Below are positions 19,663-28,192 of a stretch of 64,000 nt of DNA, piece by piece; position 1 is the first letter of the stretch; every line of letters begins with the position of its first letter. Under the pieces are notes generated by a model that saw nothing but the letters and a program-made list of their open reading frames with translations, had not been told where the DNA came from and did no database searches. The DNA is from Geobacter sp. AOG1 (lineage in GTDB: Bacteria > Desulfobacterota > Desulfuromonadia > Geobacterales > Geobacteraceae): contig NZ_BLIZ01000001.1 in the NCBI RefSeq assembly GCF_019972315.1, forward strand, positions 2,179,487 to 2,243,486, read 5' to 3'. Position numbers and translations under genes: made by a program.

Positions 19663-21981
19663 TTGCGCCGTCTAGCCTGTTACACAGCAGTTGTTCTGAT
19701 GATGGTCGCCCTGCCGGCTGGCTTTGCCCGGGCCGAAGGGGAGAAGATCACCGATATCCAGGTCAAGGGGAACCGGCGCATTGAAGCGGCCGCCATTCTC
19801 AACGCGGTCAGGCTGAAGGCGGGGGATCTGCTCTATGCCGACAAGGTGGATGCAGATATCCGAGCCATTTACAAGCTCGGACAGTTCCAGAACATCACCG
19901 CGGAAACCGTTCCTGCCGACAAGGGGGTGATACTCGTCTACCGGGTCGTGGAGAAGGGGATCGTCCGGGATGTGAAGATCGAGGGAACCAAGGAACTGAC
20001 CACGGAGAAGGTCCGGGAAGTGCTCGAGGTGAAGCCGAACACCGTCTATTCACCACGGGACGTGGCCAAGAGCGTGAAGAAGGTCAAGAAGCTCTACGCC
20101 GACGAGGGGTATTACCTGGCTGAGGTGGAGACGCAGACGGACAAACGGGGAGAAACCGACGTCCGGGTCGTGTTCAAGATTACGGAAGGTAAAAAGGTCC
20201 TCATCAAAAAAATCGAGTTCGAGGGAAACCGTGCCTTTACCCCCCGTCAACTCAGAAAGGCAATGGAAACCGGGGAAAAGTGGATGCTCTCCTGGCTGAC
20301 CGGCGCCGGTACGTACAAGGAAGAGGTGCTCAAGAACGACGTCAACCTGATTGCCGACCTCTATTTCAATATCGGGTATGTCAACGTCAAGGTGGGTGAA
20401 CCGAAAGTGGAACTCCTTCCCGACAAGAGCGCCCTGGTGGTGACCATCGGCATCACCGAGGGTGAGCAGTTCAGGACAGGGACCATCGGCTTCAAGGGGG
20501 ACCTCCTGGAGAAAGAGGGGGAACTGGCCGCCATAATGAAACTGAAGACGGGGGATGTGTTCAGTCGGGGACTGCTGCGGAATGACGTCTTTGCCCTGAC
20601 CGATGTCTATGCCGACAAGGGTTACGCCTTCGCCAATGTCACTCCCCAGACCCGGGTGAACCCGGAGAAGAAGACCATAGATCTCGTGTTCGACATGGAA
20701 AAGGGTGAGAAGGTCTATATCGACCGTATCAATATCAGCGGGAACACCAAGAGCCGCGACAAGGTCGTGCGCCGGGAGCTGAGGGTGACGGAAGGGGAGC
20801 TCTACAGCAGCACCGGCATCAAGCGGAGCAAGACAAACCTGATGAACCTCGGCTACTTCGAGGAGGCCAACATCTCCACTGCGAAGGGGAGTGCGGATAA
20901 CAAGCTGAACGTGAACGTGGAGGTGAAGGAGAAGGCTACGGGAACCTTCAGCGTCGGTGCCGGCTACAGCTCCCTGGACGGTTTGATCGGGCAGGGCTCG
21001 GTGCAGCAGGCGAACTTCCTCGGCCTTGGCCTCAAGGCCAACCTGTCGGCTTCCCTCGGCGGTAAATCCCAGACCTATAACGTGGGGGTCACCGACCCCT
21101 ATTTCCTGGACAGCAAATGGACCTTCGGTGGTGACGTCTACCGGTCCGAGCGTGACTACATTGACTTCAGCCGAAGGGTGACCGGTTTCGACCTCAAGGG
21201 AGGATATCCCCTGTCGGATAACGTCAGCACGTTCCTGCTCTATAAGTACGAGGACAAGAAAGTCTACAATGAGTCGGCGGCCCTGAAGGAAAGTATCGCC
21301 CTTGGGATGACTACCGCACCCGAAACGACGTCCACCACGAGTTCCGTTACGGCCAGCATTACCCGTAACACCACCGACTACCGTCTCGACCCTTCTCGCG
21401 GCATGGTCAACACCCTTTCCGCCGAATTTGCCGGCCTTGGGGGGACCAACCGGTATGCACGCTACGTGACGGAAAACTCACTCTTCATTCCTGCCATGTG
21501 GGGAACGGTCCTTTCCCTGCGGGGTACCGTCGGTCACATCCAGTCGGTGGGGGGGAAAAGGATTTCCATCGACGAACTGTTCTACCTGGGGGGGATAAAC
21601 ACTATTCGCGGCTATAATGGCCGGACGGTGAGCCCCCATGTTTCCAACAATGTCGTGAATACCGACATAAATGGCATTAGCTCCATTACGCCCATCACCA
21701 CCTATGTGGGTGGCAATACGGAATCGTACTTCAATATCGATTATAGTTTCCCCCTTCTCAAGGATGCCGGGTTGAAAGGGGTGCTGTTCTTTGATGCCGG
21801 CAATGCCTACGACGGGCTCGACAAGCTGTTCAGCCGGTTCCAGACCAGTTACGGCCTTGGCGTCCGCTGGTTTTCCCCTCTTGGACCGCTTCGCCTGGAA
21901 TACGGCATACCGTTCAACCCCCGCACGGGGATCGACAAGGCCAGCGGCAGGCTGGAGTTTTCCATCGGAAGTTTCTTCTAA
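19663..21981 (+). CDS. bamA: Outer-membrane protein assembly factor BamA
   Basis: 772 residues. A signal peptide (to about residue 24, ending FARAEG) is followed by five POTRA domains (about 28-420) and a C-terminal 16-strand barrel ending in Phe-Phe. The conserved barrel loop motif appears as IRGYNGR. BamA inserts beta-barrel proteins into the outer membrane. The chosen start is TTG at 19663: GGGGAGG lies just upstream, and it gives the whole signal peptide, whereas the first ATG would cut into it. lolD ends 10 bp earlier and skp begins 25 bp later, which fits one operon of outer-membrane biogenesis. Confidence 0.96.
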   Translation: MRRLACYTAVVLMMVALPAGFARAEGEKITDIQVKGNRRIEAAAILNAVRLKAGDLLYADKVDADIRAIYKLGQFQNITAETVPADKGVILVYRVVEKGIVRDVKIEGTKELTTEKVREVLEVKPNTVYSPRDVAKSVKKVKKLYADEGYYLAEVETQTDKRGETDVRVVFKITEGKKVLIKKIEFEGNRAFTPRQLRKAMETGEKWMLSWLTGAGTYKEEVLKNDVNLIADLYFNIGYVNVKVGEPKVELLPDKSALVVTIGITEGEQFRTGTIGFKGDLLEKEGELAAIMKLKTGDVFSRGLLRNDVFALTDVYADKGYAFANVTPQTRVNPEKKTIDLVFDMEKGEKVYIDRINISGNTKSRDKVVRRELRVTEGELYSSTGIKRSKTNLMNLGYFEEANISTAKGSADNKLNVNVEVKEKATGTFSVGAGYSSLDGLIGQGSVQQANFLGLGLKANLSASLGGKSQTYNVGVTDPYFLDSKWTFGGDVYRSERDYIDFSRRVTGFDLKGGYPLSDNVSTFLLYKYEDKKVYNESAALKESIALGMTTAPETTSTTSSVTASITRNTTDYRLDPSRGMVNTLSAEFAGLGGTNRYARYVTENSLFIPAMWGTVLSLRGTVGHIQSVGGKRISIDELFYLGGINTIRGYNGRTVSPHVSNNVVNTDINGISSITPITTYVGGNTESYFNIDYSFPLLKDAGLKGVLFFDAGNAYDGLDKLFSRFQTSYGLGVRWFSPLGPLRLEYGIPFNPRTGIDKASGRLEFSIGSFF

Positions 21982-22006
21982 TTTATATCTGAAAAAGGAG
22001 ATGTAC

Positions 22007-22525
22007 ATGCGCACGATCATCACTACCGTATTCTTCACCCTGATAATGGCAATGGCGGCCGTTGCCGGGGCAGCCGACGTGAAACTCGCGTCGGTCGATG
22101 TGCAGAAGGTCCTGGTCCTTTCCAATGCCGGCAAGGAGGCAAAGGAGCAACTTGCCCTCAAGGCCGGCAAATACGAGAACGAAAAGAACGCCAAGGAAGA
22201 GGAACTGAAAAAACTCAAGGCCGACCTTGAAAAACAGAGTGTTCTCCTTTCCGAAACCGCGCGTAATGCGAAGGAGAAGGATTATCAGCAGAAGCTCAAG
22301 GAGTATCAGCGATTCCTCAAGGATGCCCAGGACGATCTGCAGGCAAAGAACGACGAATACACCAATAAAATCGTGGAGGATATCGTCAAGGTGATCCAGG
22401 AGTACGGCCGGAAGAACAGCTACTCGTTCATTTTCGTCAAGAACGACAGCATGATCTACACCGATGACAAGTCTGATCTGACTGACGAAATTCTCAAGAT
22501 CTTCAACGAAGCGAAGAAAAAGTAG
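22007..22525 (+). CDS. skp: Periplasmic OmpH/Skp-family chaperone
   Basis: 172 residues. A signal peptide (MRTIITTVFFTLIMAM, cut near AGA-AD) precedes a Lys/Glu-rich segment (about 45-125) of long helical coiled coil, the tentacles of Skp, with the usual short beta core at both ends (VKLASVDVQKVL and YSFIFVKNDSMIY). Skp holds unfolded outer-membrane proteins in the periplasm for BamA. The ATG at 22007 is six bases after AAGGAG; another ATG at 22001 touches that site and is less likely. It sits between bamA and lpxD as in many Gram-negatives. Confidence 0.93.
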   Translation: MRTIITTVFFTLIMAMAAVAGAADVKLASVDVQKVLVLSNAGKEAKEQLALKAGKYENEKNAKEEELKKLKADLEKQSVLLSETARNAKEKDYQQKLKEYQRFLKDAQDDLQAKNDEYTNKIVEDIVKVIQEYGRKNSYSFIFVKNDSMIYTDDKSDLTDEILKIFNEAKKK

Positions 22526-22546
22526 GGGCACTCCCCGTGGGTGCCC
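22526..22546 (+). terminator. Short hairpin between skp and lpxD
   Basis: GGGCACTC pairs with GGGTGCCC (8 bp with one G-T pair) directly after the skp stop. There is no T-run, so it more likely tunes mRNA stability or attenuates than ends transcription. Confidence 0.3.
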
Positions 22547-22594
22547 AGGTCGGGCGGGCCACTACACATGTTCTGATTATTGTCAGGAGTTGAC

Positions 22595-23644
22595 ATGGGA
22601 AAACACCTTAAAGAACTTGCTGTCTACCTTGGCGGCAGGGTGATCGGCGACGAGACGGCGCTGGTGCATGGCTTGGCCGGTCTGGATGACGCCGGTGAAG
22701 GACAGATAACGTTTCTTGCCAACCCCAGGTATGCGTCGAAGGTCGCCACTACCCGTGCCACTGCGGTCATACTCCCCCCCGGTGCCGATGGCCATGGCAG
22801 AAATGTCATAGAGGTCGCCAACCCCTATCTTGCGTTTGCCAAGTTGTTGACCCTCTTCCATGTGCATCCTCCCCAATTCCAGGGAGTTATGGAGGGGGCC
22901 AGTCTCGGCAGGGATGTCATCATGGGGAGCGACGTTACCATCTATCCGGGAGTCTGGGTTGCGGACGGTGTCCGGCTCGGGAACAGGGTCACCCTCTACC
23001 CCGGTGTAGCACTGTATCCGGGGGTGGAACTGGGTGACGACGTTACCCTCCATGCCAACGTCAGCATCCGGGAGCGTTGCCGTATCGGCAACCGTGTGAT
23101 TATCCACGACGGGACGGTCATCGGTTCCGACGGTTTCGGGTATGCCCCGGACGGTGCCGGATATTACAAGATTCCCCAGATCGGTATCGTGGTGGTGGAA
23201 GATGACGTGGAGATCGGTGCCAACGTGGTCATTGACCGGGCGGCTCTCGAAGTGACCCGTATCGGGAGGGGTACCAAGATCGATAACCTGGTGCAAATCG
23301 CCCACAACTGTGTCATTGGTGAGAACTGCATGATTGTTTCGCAGGTCGGCATCTCGGGAAGCACCAAGCTTGGCAATCATGTTACCCTGGCCGGTCAGGT
23401 CGGGGTGGCGGGCCACCTGGAGATCGGCGACAATGTCATGATCGGCGCTAAATCCGGCGTGCCGGGAAATATGCCGGCCAATGGCATTTACAGTGGTATT
23501 CCGGCCATCCCCCACAAGGAATGGCTTCGGTCCATGGGGGTTATCCCCCGACTCCCCGAACTGCGGAAAACGGTAAGCGCCCTCGAAAAGAAGGTCGAAG
23601 AGCTGGAGGCCAAACTCGGGACCCGGGACCAGGGACCTGTGTAA
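22595..23644 (+). CDS. lpxD: UDP-3-O-acyl-glucosamine N-acyltransferase LpxD
   Basis: 349 residues. An N-terminal uridine-binding domain (about 1-100) is followed by hexapeptide-repeat left-handed beta-helix turns (about 105-310) and a C-terminal helix. The catalytic His stands in [10 protein letters not shown]. LpxD adds the second acyl chain, at nitrogen 2 of the UDP-sugar, in lipid A synthesis. The ATG at 22595 has AGGAG five bases upstream. Oddity: the last residues (GTRDQGPV) are encoded by a GGGACC-rich repeat like the one after lysS, so the extreme C-terminus may be a repeat-derived extension. Confidence 0.96.
   Translation: MGKHLKELAVYLGGRVIGDETALVHGLAGLDDAGEGQITFLANPRYASKVATTRATAVILPPGADGHGRNVIEVANPYLAFAKLLTLFHVHPPQFQGVMEGASLGRDVIMGSDVTIYPGVWVADGVRLGNRVTLYPGVALYPGVELGDDVTLHANVSIRERCRIGNRVIIHDGTVIGSDGFGYAPDGAGYYKIPQIGIVVVEDDVEIGANVVIDRAALEVTRIGRGTKIDNLVQIAHNCVIGENCMIVSQVGISGSTKLGNHVTLAGQVGVAGHLEIGDNVMIGAKSGVPGNMPANGIYSGIPAIPHKEWLRSMGVIPRLPELRKTVSALEKKVEELEAKLGTRDQGPV
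23617..23644 (+). repeat. GGGACC-type repeat forming the lpxD 3' end
   Basis: CGGGACCCGGGACCAGGGAC and the following bases resemble the lysS-lolC spacer repeat (17481-17555). Here the unit is translated as the last residues of LpxD and supplies its stop region. Confidence 0.5.
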
Positions 23645-23715
23645 GGGGGTACTCCCTCGGCCCTCTATGTTACTTTGTTGATGCGTAACGAAAAATCCAT
23701 GTAACGGAGTTTGTC

Positions 23716-24150
23716 ATGCTCGATGTTAATGAAATCATGAAAATCCTTCCCCATCGCTATCCCTTCCTGCTGGTCGACCGGATAGTGGAGGTTGAGGAGG
23801 GGAAGAAGATCGTTGGAATCAAGAATGTCAGCGTGAACGAACCGTTCTTTCAGGGGCATTTCCCCGGGCATCCCGTCATGCCGGGGGTTCTCATCATCGA
23901 GGCCATGGCCCAGGTGGGGGGAATCCTTGCCTACCTTGCTTCCGATGATGAGATCCGCAAAAAGATTTCCTATTTTGCCGCCATCGACAAGGTCAAATTC
24001 CGGCGGCCGGTGGTCCCGGGGGACCAGCTGCGCATCGAGATGGAAATGACCGCCTGCCGCCGTGGCATCTGGTGTTTCGTCGGCAAGGTCTATGTGGATG
24101 GCAAGGTGGTTACCGAAGCAGAACTGAAGGCGACATTCGCCGATAAATAG
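23716..24150 (+). CDS. fabZ: 3-hydroxyacyl-[ACP] dehydratase FabZ
   Basis: 144 residues, the typical FabZ length, a single hot-dog fold. The active-site His and Glu are seen in GHFPGHPVMPGVLIIEAMAQ, and the N-terminal LPHRYPFLLVDR is a family mark. It dehydrates 3-hydroxyacyl-ACP in fatty acid synthesis and so competes with LpxA and LpxD for the same acyl donors, which explains its place between lpxD and lpxA. The ATG at 23716 follows ACGGAG. Confidence 0.97.
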   Translation: MLDVNEIMKILPHRYPFLLVDRIVEVEEGKKIVGIKNVSVNEPFFQGHFPGHPVMPGVLIIEAMAQVGGILAYLASDDEIRKKISYFAAIDKVKFRRPVVPGDQLRIEMEMTACRRGIWCFVGKVYVDGKVVTEAELKATFADK

Positions 24151-24211
24151 AGCGGAAGGCGCAAGGTGGCGTTCCATCTTTTCTCGCGCTTCCGTGCACA
24201 TGGGAGTTTTC

Positions 24212-24988
24212 ATGATTCATCCATCAGCCGCAATCCAGCAAGGTGCGGAGCTCGACAACGATGTGGAAATAGGCCCGGGAGTCTTTATCGGCCCCCATGT
24301 CAGGATTGGAAAGGGCACGCGGGTCGGTCCCAATGCGGTAATCGACGGTTGGACGGAGATCGGCCAGGACAACCAGATATTCCATCTCGCCTCGGTGGGT
24401 GGTATCCCCCAGGACCTCAAGTACAAGGGAGAGGAAACCTGGCTGAAAATCGGGGATCGCAACATCATCCGGGAGTTTGCCACCCTTCATCCCGGCACCG
24501 TCACCGGCGACAACGAAACCACGGTGGGTAACGGCAACCTTTTCATGGCCTATTCCCATGTGGCCCATGACTGCCATGTGGGCAACGGTGTGGTTATGGC
24601 CAATGGTGCCACCCTTGCAGGGCACGTGCGAGTCGACGATTTCGCCATCCTTGGCGGCTTGTGTGCGATCCACCAGTTCGTCAGGATCGGTGCACATGCC
24701 ATGATCGGCGGGGGAACCATGGTGGGCCAGGACATTCCTCCCTTTACCATCGTTACCGGAGACCGGAAGGACGTCAAGCTACGTGGCCTTAACCAGGTCG
24801 GCCTGACGCGGAGGGGGTTCAGCGAAGATAAGATAGCCACCCTGAAAAAGGCCTATCGCATCCTCGTGCTGTCCAAGCTGCGGCTGGTGGACGCCCTGGA
24901 CCGTATCCGACAGGAGCTCCCCCAGACTGAGGAAGTGAAGCAACTTGTGTCGTTTATCGAACAATCGCAAAGGGGAATTTGCCGCTGA
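24212..24988 (+). CDS. lpxA: Acyl-ACP--UDP-amino-sugar acyltransferase LpxA
   Basis: 258 residues: hexapeptide beta-helix (about 1-190) and a helical C-terminal domain. The catalytic His is in the [12 protein letters not shown] motif. LpxA starts lipid A synthesis by adding a 3-hydroxyacyl chain at position 3 of the UDP-sugar. Because gnnA and gnnB follow, the acceptor here is probably UDP-GlcNAc3N, giving an amide in place of an ester; this is inference from context. The start MIHPSAAI at 24212 is preceded by GGGAG; earlier in-frame codons add residues not found in the family. The stop overlaps the gnnA start (TGATG). Confidence 0.95.
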   Translation: MIHPSAAIQQGAELDNDVEIGPGVFIGPHVRIGKGTRVGPNAVIDGWTEIGQDNQIFHLASVGGIPQDLKYKGEETWLKIGDRNIIREFATLHPGTVTGDNETTVGNGNLFMAYSHVAHDCHVGNGVVMANGATLAGHVRVDDFAILGGLCAIHQFVRIGAHAMIGGGTMVGQDIPPFTIVTGDRKDVKLRGLNQVGLTRRGFSEDKIATLKKAYRILVLSKLRLVDALDRIRQELPQTEEVKQLVSFIEQSQRGICR

Positions 24989-25917
24989 TGAAAAAAATCA
25001 GAGCAGCCGTCATTGGGGTCGGATACCTGGGGCAGTTCCACGCGGAGAAATTCGCGGCACTCCCCGACGCCGAACTTGTGGGCGTAGTGGATACGGACAG
25101 GGGGCGGGCCGAAGAGGTGGCTGCCAAGGTGGGGTGCCCTGCCTTTACCGATTATCGTGAACTGGTGGGACAGGTGGATGCCGTCAGCGTGGTGGTGCCG
25201 ACCCAGTATCATTTCGAGGTGGCCCGGGCCTTCCTGGAGGGTGGTGCCCATGTCCTGCTGGAGAAACCGATCACCACGACCCTGGAGGAGGCAGCGGAAC
25301 TGATCCGGATTGCCGCCGAGCGTCGGCTGGTCTTCCAGGTGGGACATCTTGAGCGGTTCAACCCGGTGGTGGTTGCCCTCAGTAACCATCTTACCAATCC
25401 CCGCTTCATCGAATCGGTCCGGATTGCCCCCTTTAAGCCGCGAGGGACCGATGTCAACGTGGTGCTCGACCTGATGATACATGATATCGATATCATCCAG
25501 CACATTGTCAATTCCCGGGTGAAGCAGGTCAACTCCGTGGGCGCGCCCGTCTTCACCGACGAGGAGGATATCGCCAACGCCCGTATCCAGTTCGAAAATG
25601 GCTGCGTGGCCAATGTCACGGCGAGCCGGATAAGCCTCAAGAGCGAGCGGCGGATGCGGATTTTTCAGGCCGACGCCTACATAACCGTCGACTTCCAGAG
25701 CAAGAAACTGTCGGTGTTCCGGAAAGGGGAGGGGGAAATGATGCCCGGCATCCCCGCCATCCAGATCCACGAAGAGAATTTTGAACAGGGTGACGCGCTC
25801 AAGAGCGAGATTGCGGCATTCCTCGATGCCATAGCCACGGGCAAACCTCCCGTAGTCAGCGGCGAGGACGGGATGCGCGCTCTGGAAACGGCACTGCTGA
25901 TCAGTAAAAAACTGTGA
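24988..25917 (+). CDS. gnnA: Gfo/Idh/MocA-family dehydrogenase, probable GnnA (UDP-GlcNAc 3-oxidation)
   Basis: 309 residues. An N-terminal Rossmann fold ([18 protein letters not shown]) is followed by the family EKP motif ([13 protein letters not shown]) and the C-terminal alpha/beta domain. In Acidithiobacillus ferrooxidans GnnA oxidises UDP-GlcNAc at C3 and GnnB transaminates the product; those genes also lie between lpxA and lpxB, exactly as here. That synteny, not the sequence alone, supports the symbol. The ATG overlaps the lpxA stop by one base, so translation is probably coupled. A general sugar dehydrogenase is the alternative. Confidence 0.82.
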   Translation: MKKIRAAVIGVGYLGQFHAEKFAALPDAELVGVVDTDRGRAEEVAAKVGCPAFTDYRELVGQVDAVSVVVPTQYHFEVARAFLEGGAHVLLEKPITTTLEEAAELIRIAAERRLVFQVGHLERFNPVVVALSNHLTNPRFIESVRIAPFKPRGTDVNVVLDLMIHDIDIIQHIVNSRVKQVNSVGAPVFTDEEDIANARIQFENGCVANVTASRISLKSERRMRIFQADAYITVDFQSKKLSVFRKGEGEMMPGIPAIQIHEENFEQGDALKSEIAAFLDAIATGKPPVVSGEDGMRALETALLISKKL

Positions 25918-25941
25918 AACGTAGAGAGACGAGGTGAGACA

Positions 25942-27036
25942 ATGATCCCCATGGTAGACTTGAAAATCCAGTATGAGCAGATCAAGGAAGAAATCGACAA
26001 CGGACTTCTGGAGGCGCTGGGAAAGACCCAGTTCATACTCGGTCCCAATGTTACCGCATTCGAACAGGAGACGGCCGCCTATCTCGGTGTTCCCCATGCG
26101 GTCGGCGTCGCATCGGGGACCGATGCTCTCCATCTGGCGCTGGCGGCGGCGGGCATCGGCCCGGGTGACGAGGTGATCACCTCCCCCTTTACCTTCATCG
26201 CCACGGCCGAGGCCATCTGCTATGTCGGGGCCACCCCGGTGTTCGTCGACGTAGAACCGGGCTCCTTCAACATCGACCCGGCACTGGTGGCCAAAGCCAT
26301 CACCCCCCGGACTAAGGCGCTCCTGCCGGTGCACCTGTTCGGCCAGCCGGCCAACATCGGGGCGTTGCAGGAACTTTGCGATAAACACAACCTGCTCCTC
26401 ATAGAAGACTGTGCCCAGTCCTTCGGCGCGGCCATCGGCGGCAAGATGACCGGCTCCTTCGGCTTGGCCGGCTGTTTCAGCTTTTTCCCGAGCAAGAACC
26501 TAGGGGGGTACGGGGACGGCGGCCTGGTGACCACCACCTGTGACGAGACGGCCGAACGGCTCCGGATGCTGCGCAACCACGGCAGCAAGGTCCGTTACCA
26601 TCATGACGCCATCGGCTACAACAGCAGGCTGGATGAGTTGCAGGCGGTGATCCTCCGGGTGAAGTTGAAGCGGATCGACACCTACAACCGGGAGCGGCGT
26701 CGTGTTGCCCACCGCTATTCGGCCGCCCTGGCCCCGCTGGGAATCACACCACCGATGGAAGACGGCATCGGCAATCACGTGTACCACCAGTACACGCTGC
26801 TGAGCGACCGCCGCGATGCCATCATGGCCAAACTCGGTGAGCGGCAGATCGCCTCCGCCATCTACTACCCGATTCCGCTCCACAAGCAGAACGTCTTTGC
26901 TGCCGCCTGTGCAGGCCTGTCGCTGCCGGTCAGCGAGGGGATTGCTGCCCGCTGTCTCTCCCTCCCCATTTTCCCTGAAATGACTGACGCCCAGGTGGAC
27001 GAAGTGCTGGCCGCTGTCCGGGACGCCCTTGCCTGA
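25942..27036 (+). CDS. gnnB: DegT/DnrJ/EryC1 aminotransferase, probable GnnB (UDP-3-keto-GlcNAc transaminase)
   Basis: 364 residues, normal for PLP-dependent nucleotide-sugar aminotransferases. The PLP lysine is K185 in FFPSKNLGGYGDGG, with EDCAQSFGA upstream as the cofactor-binding segment. It would convert the GnnA ketone to UDP-GlcNAc3N, the precursor of 2,3-diamino-glucose lipid A. It follows gnnA by 24 bp and its 3' end overlaps the assigned lpxB start. The specific product is inferred from the lpxA-gnnA-gnnB-lpxB order. Confidence 0.83.
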   Translation: MIPMVDLKIQYEQIKEEIDNGLLEALGKTQFILGPNVTAFEQETAAYLGVPHAVGVASGTDALHLALAAAGIGPGDEVITSPFTFIATAEAICYVGATPVFVDVEPGSFNIDPALVAKAITPRTKALLPVHLFGQPANIGALQELCDKHNLLLIEDCAQSFGAAIGGKMTGSFGLAGCFSFFPSKNLGGYGDGGLVTTTCDETAERLRMLRNHGSKVRYHHDAIGYNSRLDELQAVILRVKLKRIDTYNRERRRVAHRYSAALAPLGITPPMEDGIGNHVYHQYTLLSDRRDAIMAKLGERQIASAIYYPIPLHKQNVFAAACAGLSLPVSEGIAARCLSLPIFPEMTDAQVDEVLAAVRDALA

Positions 27037-28192
27037 TTCCCGCGTGCAGAGAATCATGATGGTTGCCGGCGAGGCTTCCGGTGATCACCATGGTGCCGCC
27101 GTAGCAACAGCCCTGCGCGAGCGGCTTGGCGACGTGGATATCTTCGGCATCGGCGGGGTCCGGATGCGCGAGGCGGGCGTGCGGACCCTGGTGGATGCGG
27201 CCGAGATGGCTGTGGTGGGACTGGTGGAGGTAGTCGCCCACTTCCCGACCATCTACCGGGCCTTTTCTCTCCTGGCCGGTATCCTCAAGCGACAACCACC
27301 TGACCTGTTGATCCTTATCGACTACCCCGACTTCAACCTGCGGCTGGCCAAGGTTGCCAAAAAGCACGGCATCAAGGTGCTCTACTACATCAGCCCCCAG
27401 GTCTGGGCCTGGCGTGCGGGAAGGGTGCATACTATCGGCCGGCGCGTCGATCACATGGCGGTGGTATTCCCCTTCGAAGTGCCGTTCTACGAGCGTGCCG
27501 GCGTACCGGTCACCTTTGTCGGTCATCCTCTGCTGGATTCGGTGCGTCCTACGGCCGAGCGCTCTCCCTTGCAACGGGAGTTCGGTCTCGATCCCAACCG
27601 GCAAACGGTCGGGCTTTTCCCCGGCAGCCGGCGGAGCGAAATCCGCAGCTTGTTCCCGACCATTCTGGCAACTGCCCGCCTGTTGCGGGAACGGCATCCC
27701 GACTTGCAGTTCGTGCTCCCCCTGGCCACCAGCCTGACCCGTGCCGACCTGGAGCCGCACCTGTCCGAATCCGGTCTGCCGGTTACGATTATCCCCGCCC
27801 GTTCCCACGATGCCATGGAACTCTGCGATGCCATCGTTACCGTGTCGGGGACCGTCACCCTGGAGATCGCCCTAATGGGGGTTCCCATGGTTATCATCTA
27901 CAAGGTATCCCCCATGACCTATGAAATCGGCAGACGTCTCATCCGGGTCGATCACATCGGTCTGTGCAACATAGTTGCCGGTGAGCGGGTGGTGCCGGAA
28001 CTGATCCAGCACGACGCGGAACCTGCCAGGATTGCCGTGGAGATTGAAAAAATTCTGGGGGACCGGGAATATGCGGCAGCCATGACCGAAAAGTTGAAAG
28101 GGGTGCGGGGTATGCTCGGGACGGGCGGCTGCTCCCGGCGCGTGGCCCAGCTGGCAGCCGAGATGCTTGCTCCCGGAGTTGAGGGCCCATGA
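27029..28192 (+). CDS. lpxB: Lipid-A-disaccharide synthase LpxB
   Basis: 387 residues from the TTG at 27029, which overlaps gnnB by 8 bp. GTG at 27044 or ATG at 27056 are possible and none has a clear Shine-Dalgarno, so the N-terminus is unsure. The core begins MVAGEASGDHHGA, the GT19 signature, and the C-terminal half has VSGTVTLEIALMGVPMVIIYK, the UDP-binding region. LpxB joins UDP-diacyl sugar and lipid X at the inner membrane surface to form the lipid A disaccharide. The 3' end overlaps msbA as ATGA. Confidence 0.95.
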   Translation: MPDSRVQRIMMVAGEASGDHHGAAVATALRERLGDVDIFGIGGVRMREAGVRTLVDAAEMAVVGLVEVVAHFPTIYRAFSLLAGILKRQPPDLLILIDYPDFNLRLAKVAKKHGIKVLYYISPQVWAWRAGRVHTIGRRVDHMAVVFPFEVPFYERAGVPVTFVGHPLLDSVRPTAERSPLQREFGLDPNRQTVGLFPGSRRSEIRSLFPTILATARLLRERHPDLQFVLPLATSLTRADLEPHLSESGLPVTIIPARSHDAMELCDAIVTVSGTVTLEIALMGVPMVIIYKVSPMTYEIGRRLIRVDHIGLCNIVAGERVVPELIQHDAEPARIAVEIEKILGDREYAAAMTEKLKGVRGMLGTGGCSRRVAQLAAEMLAPGVEGP

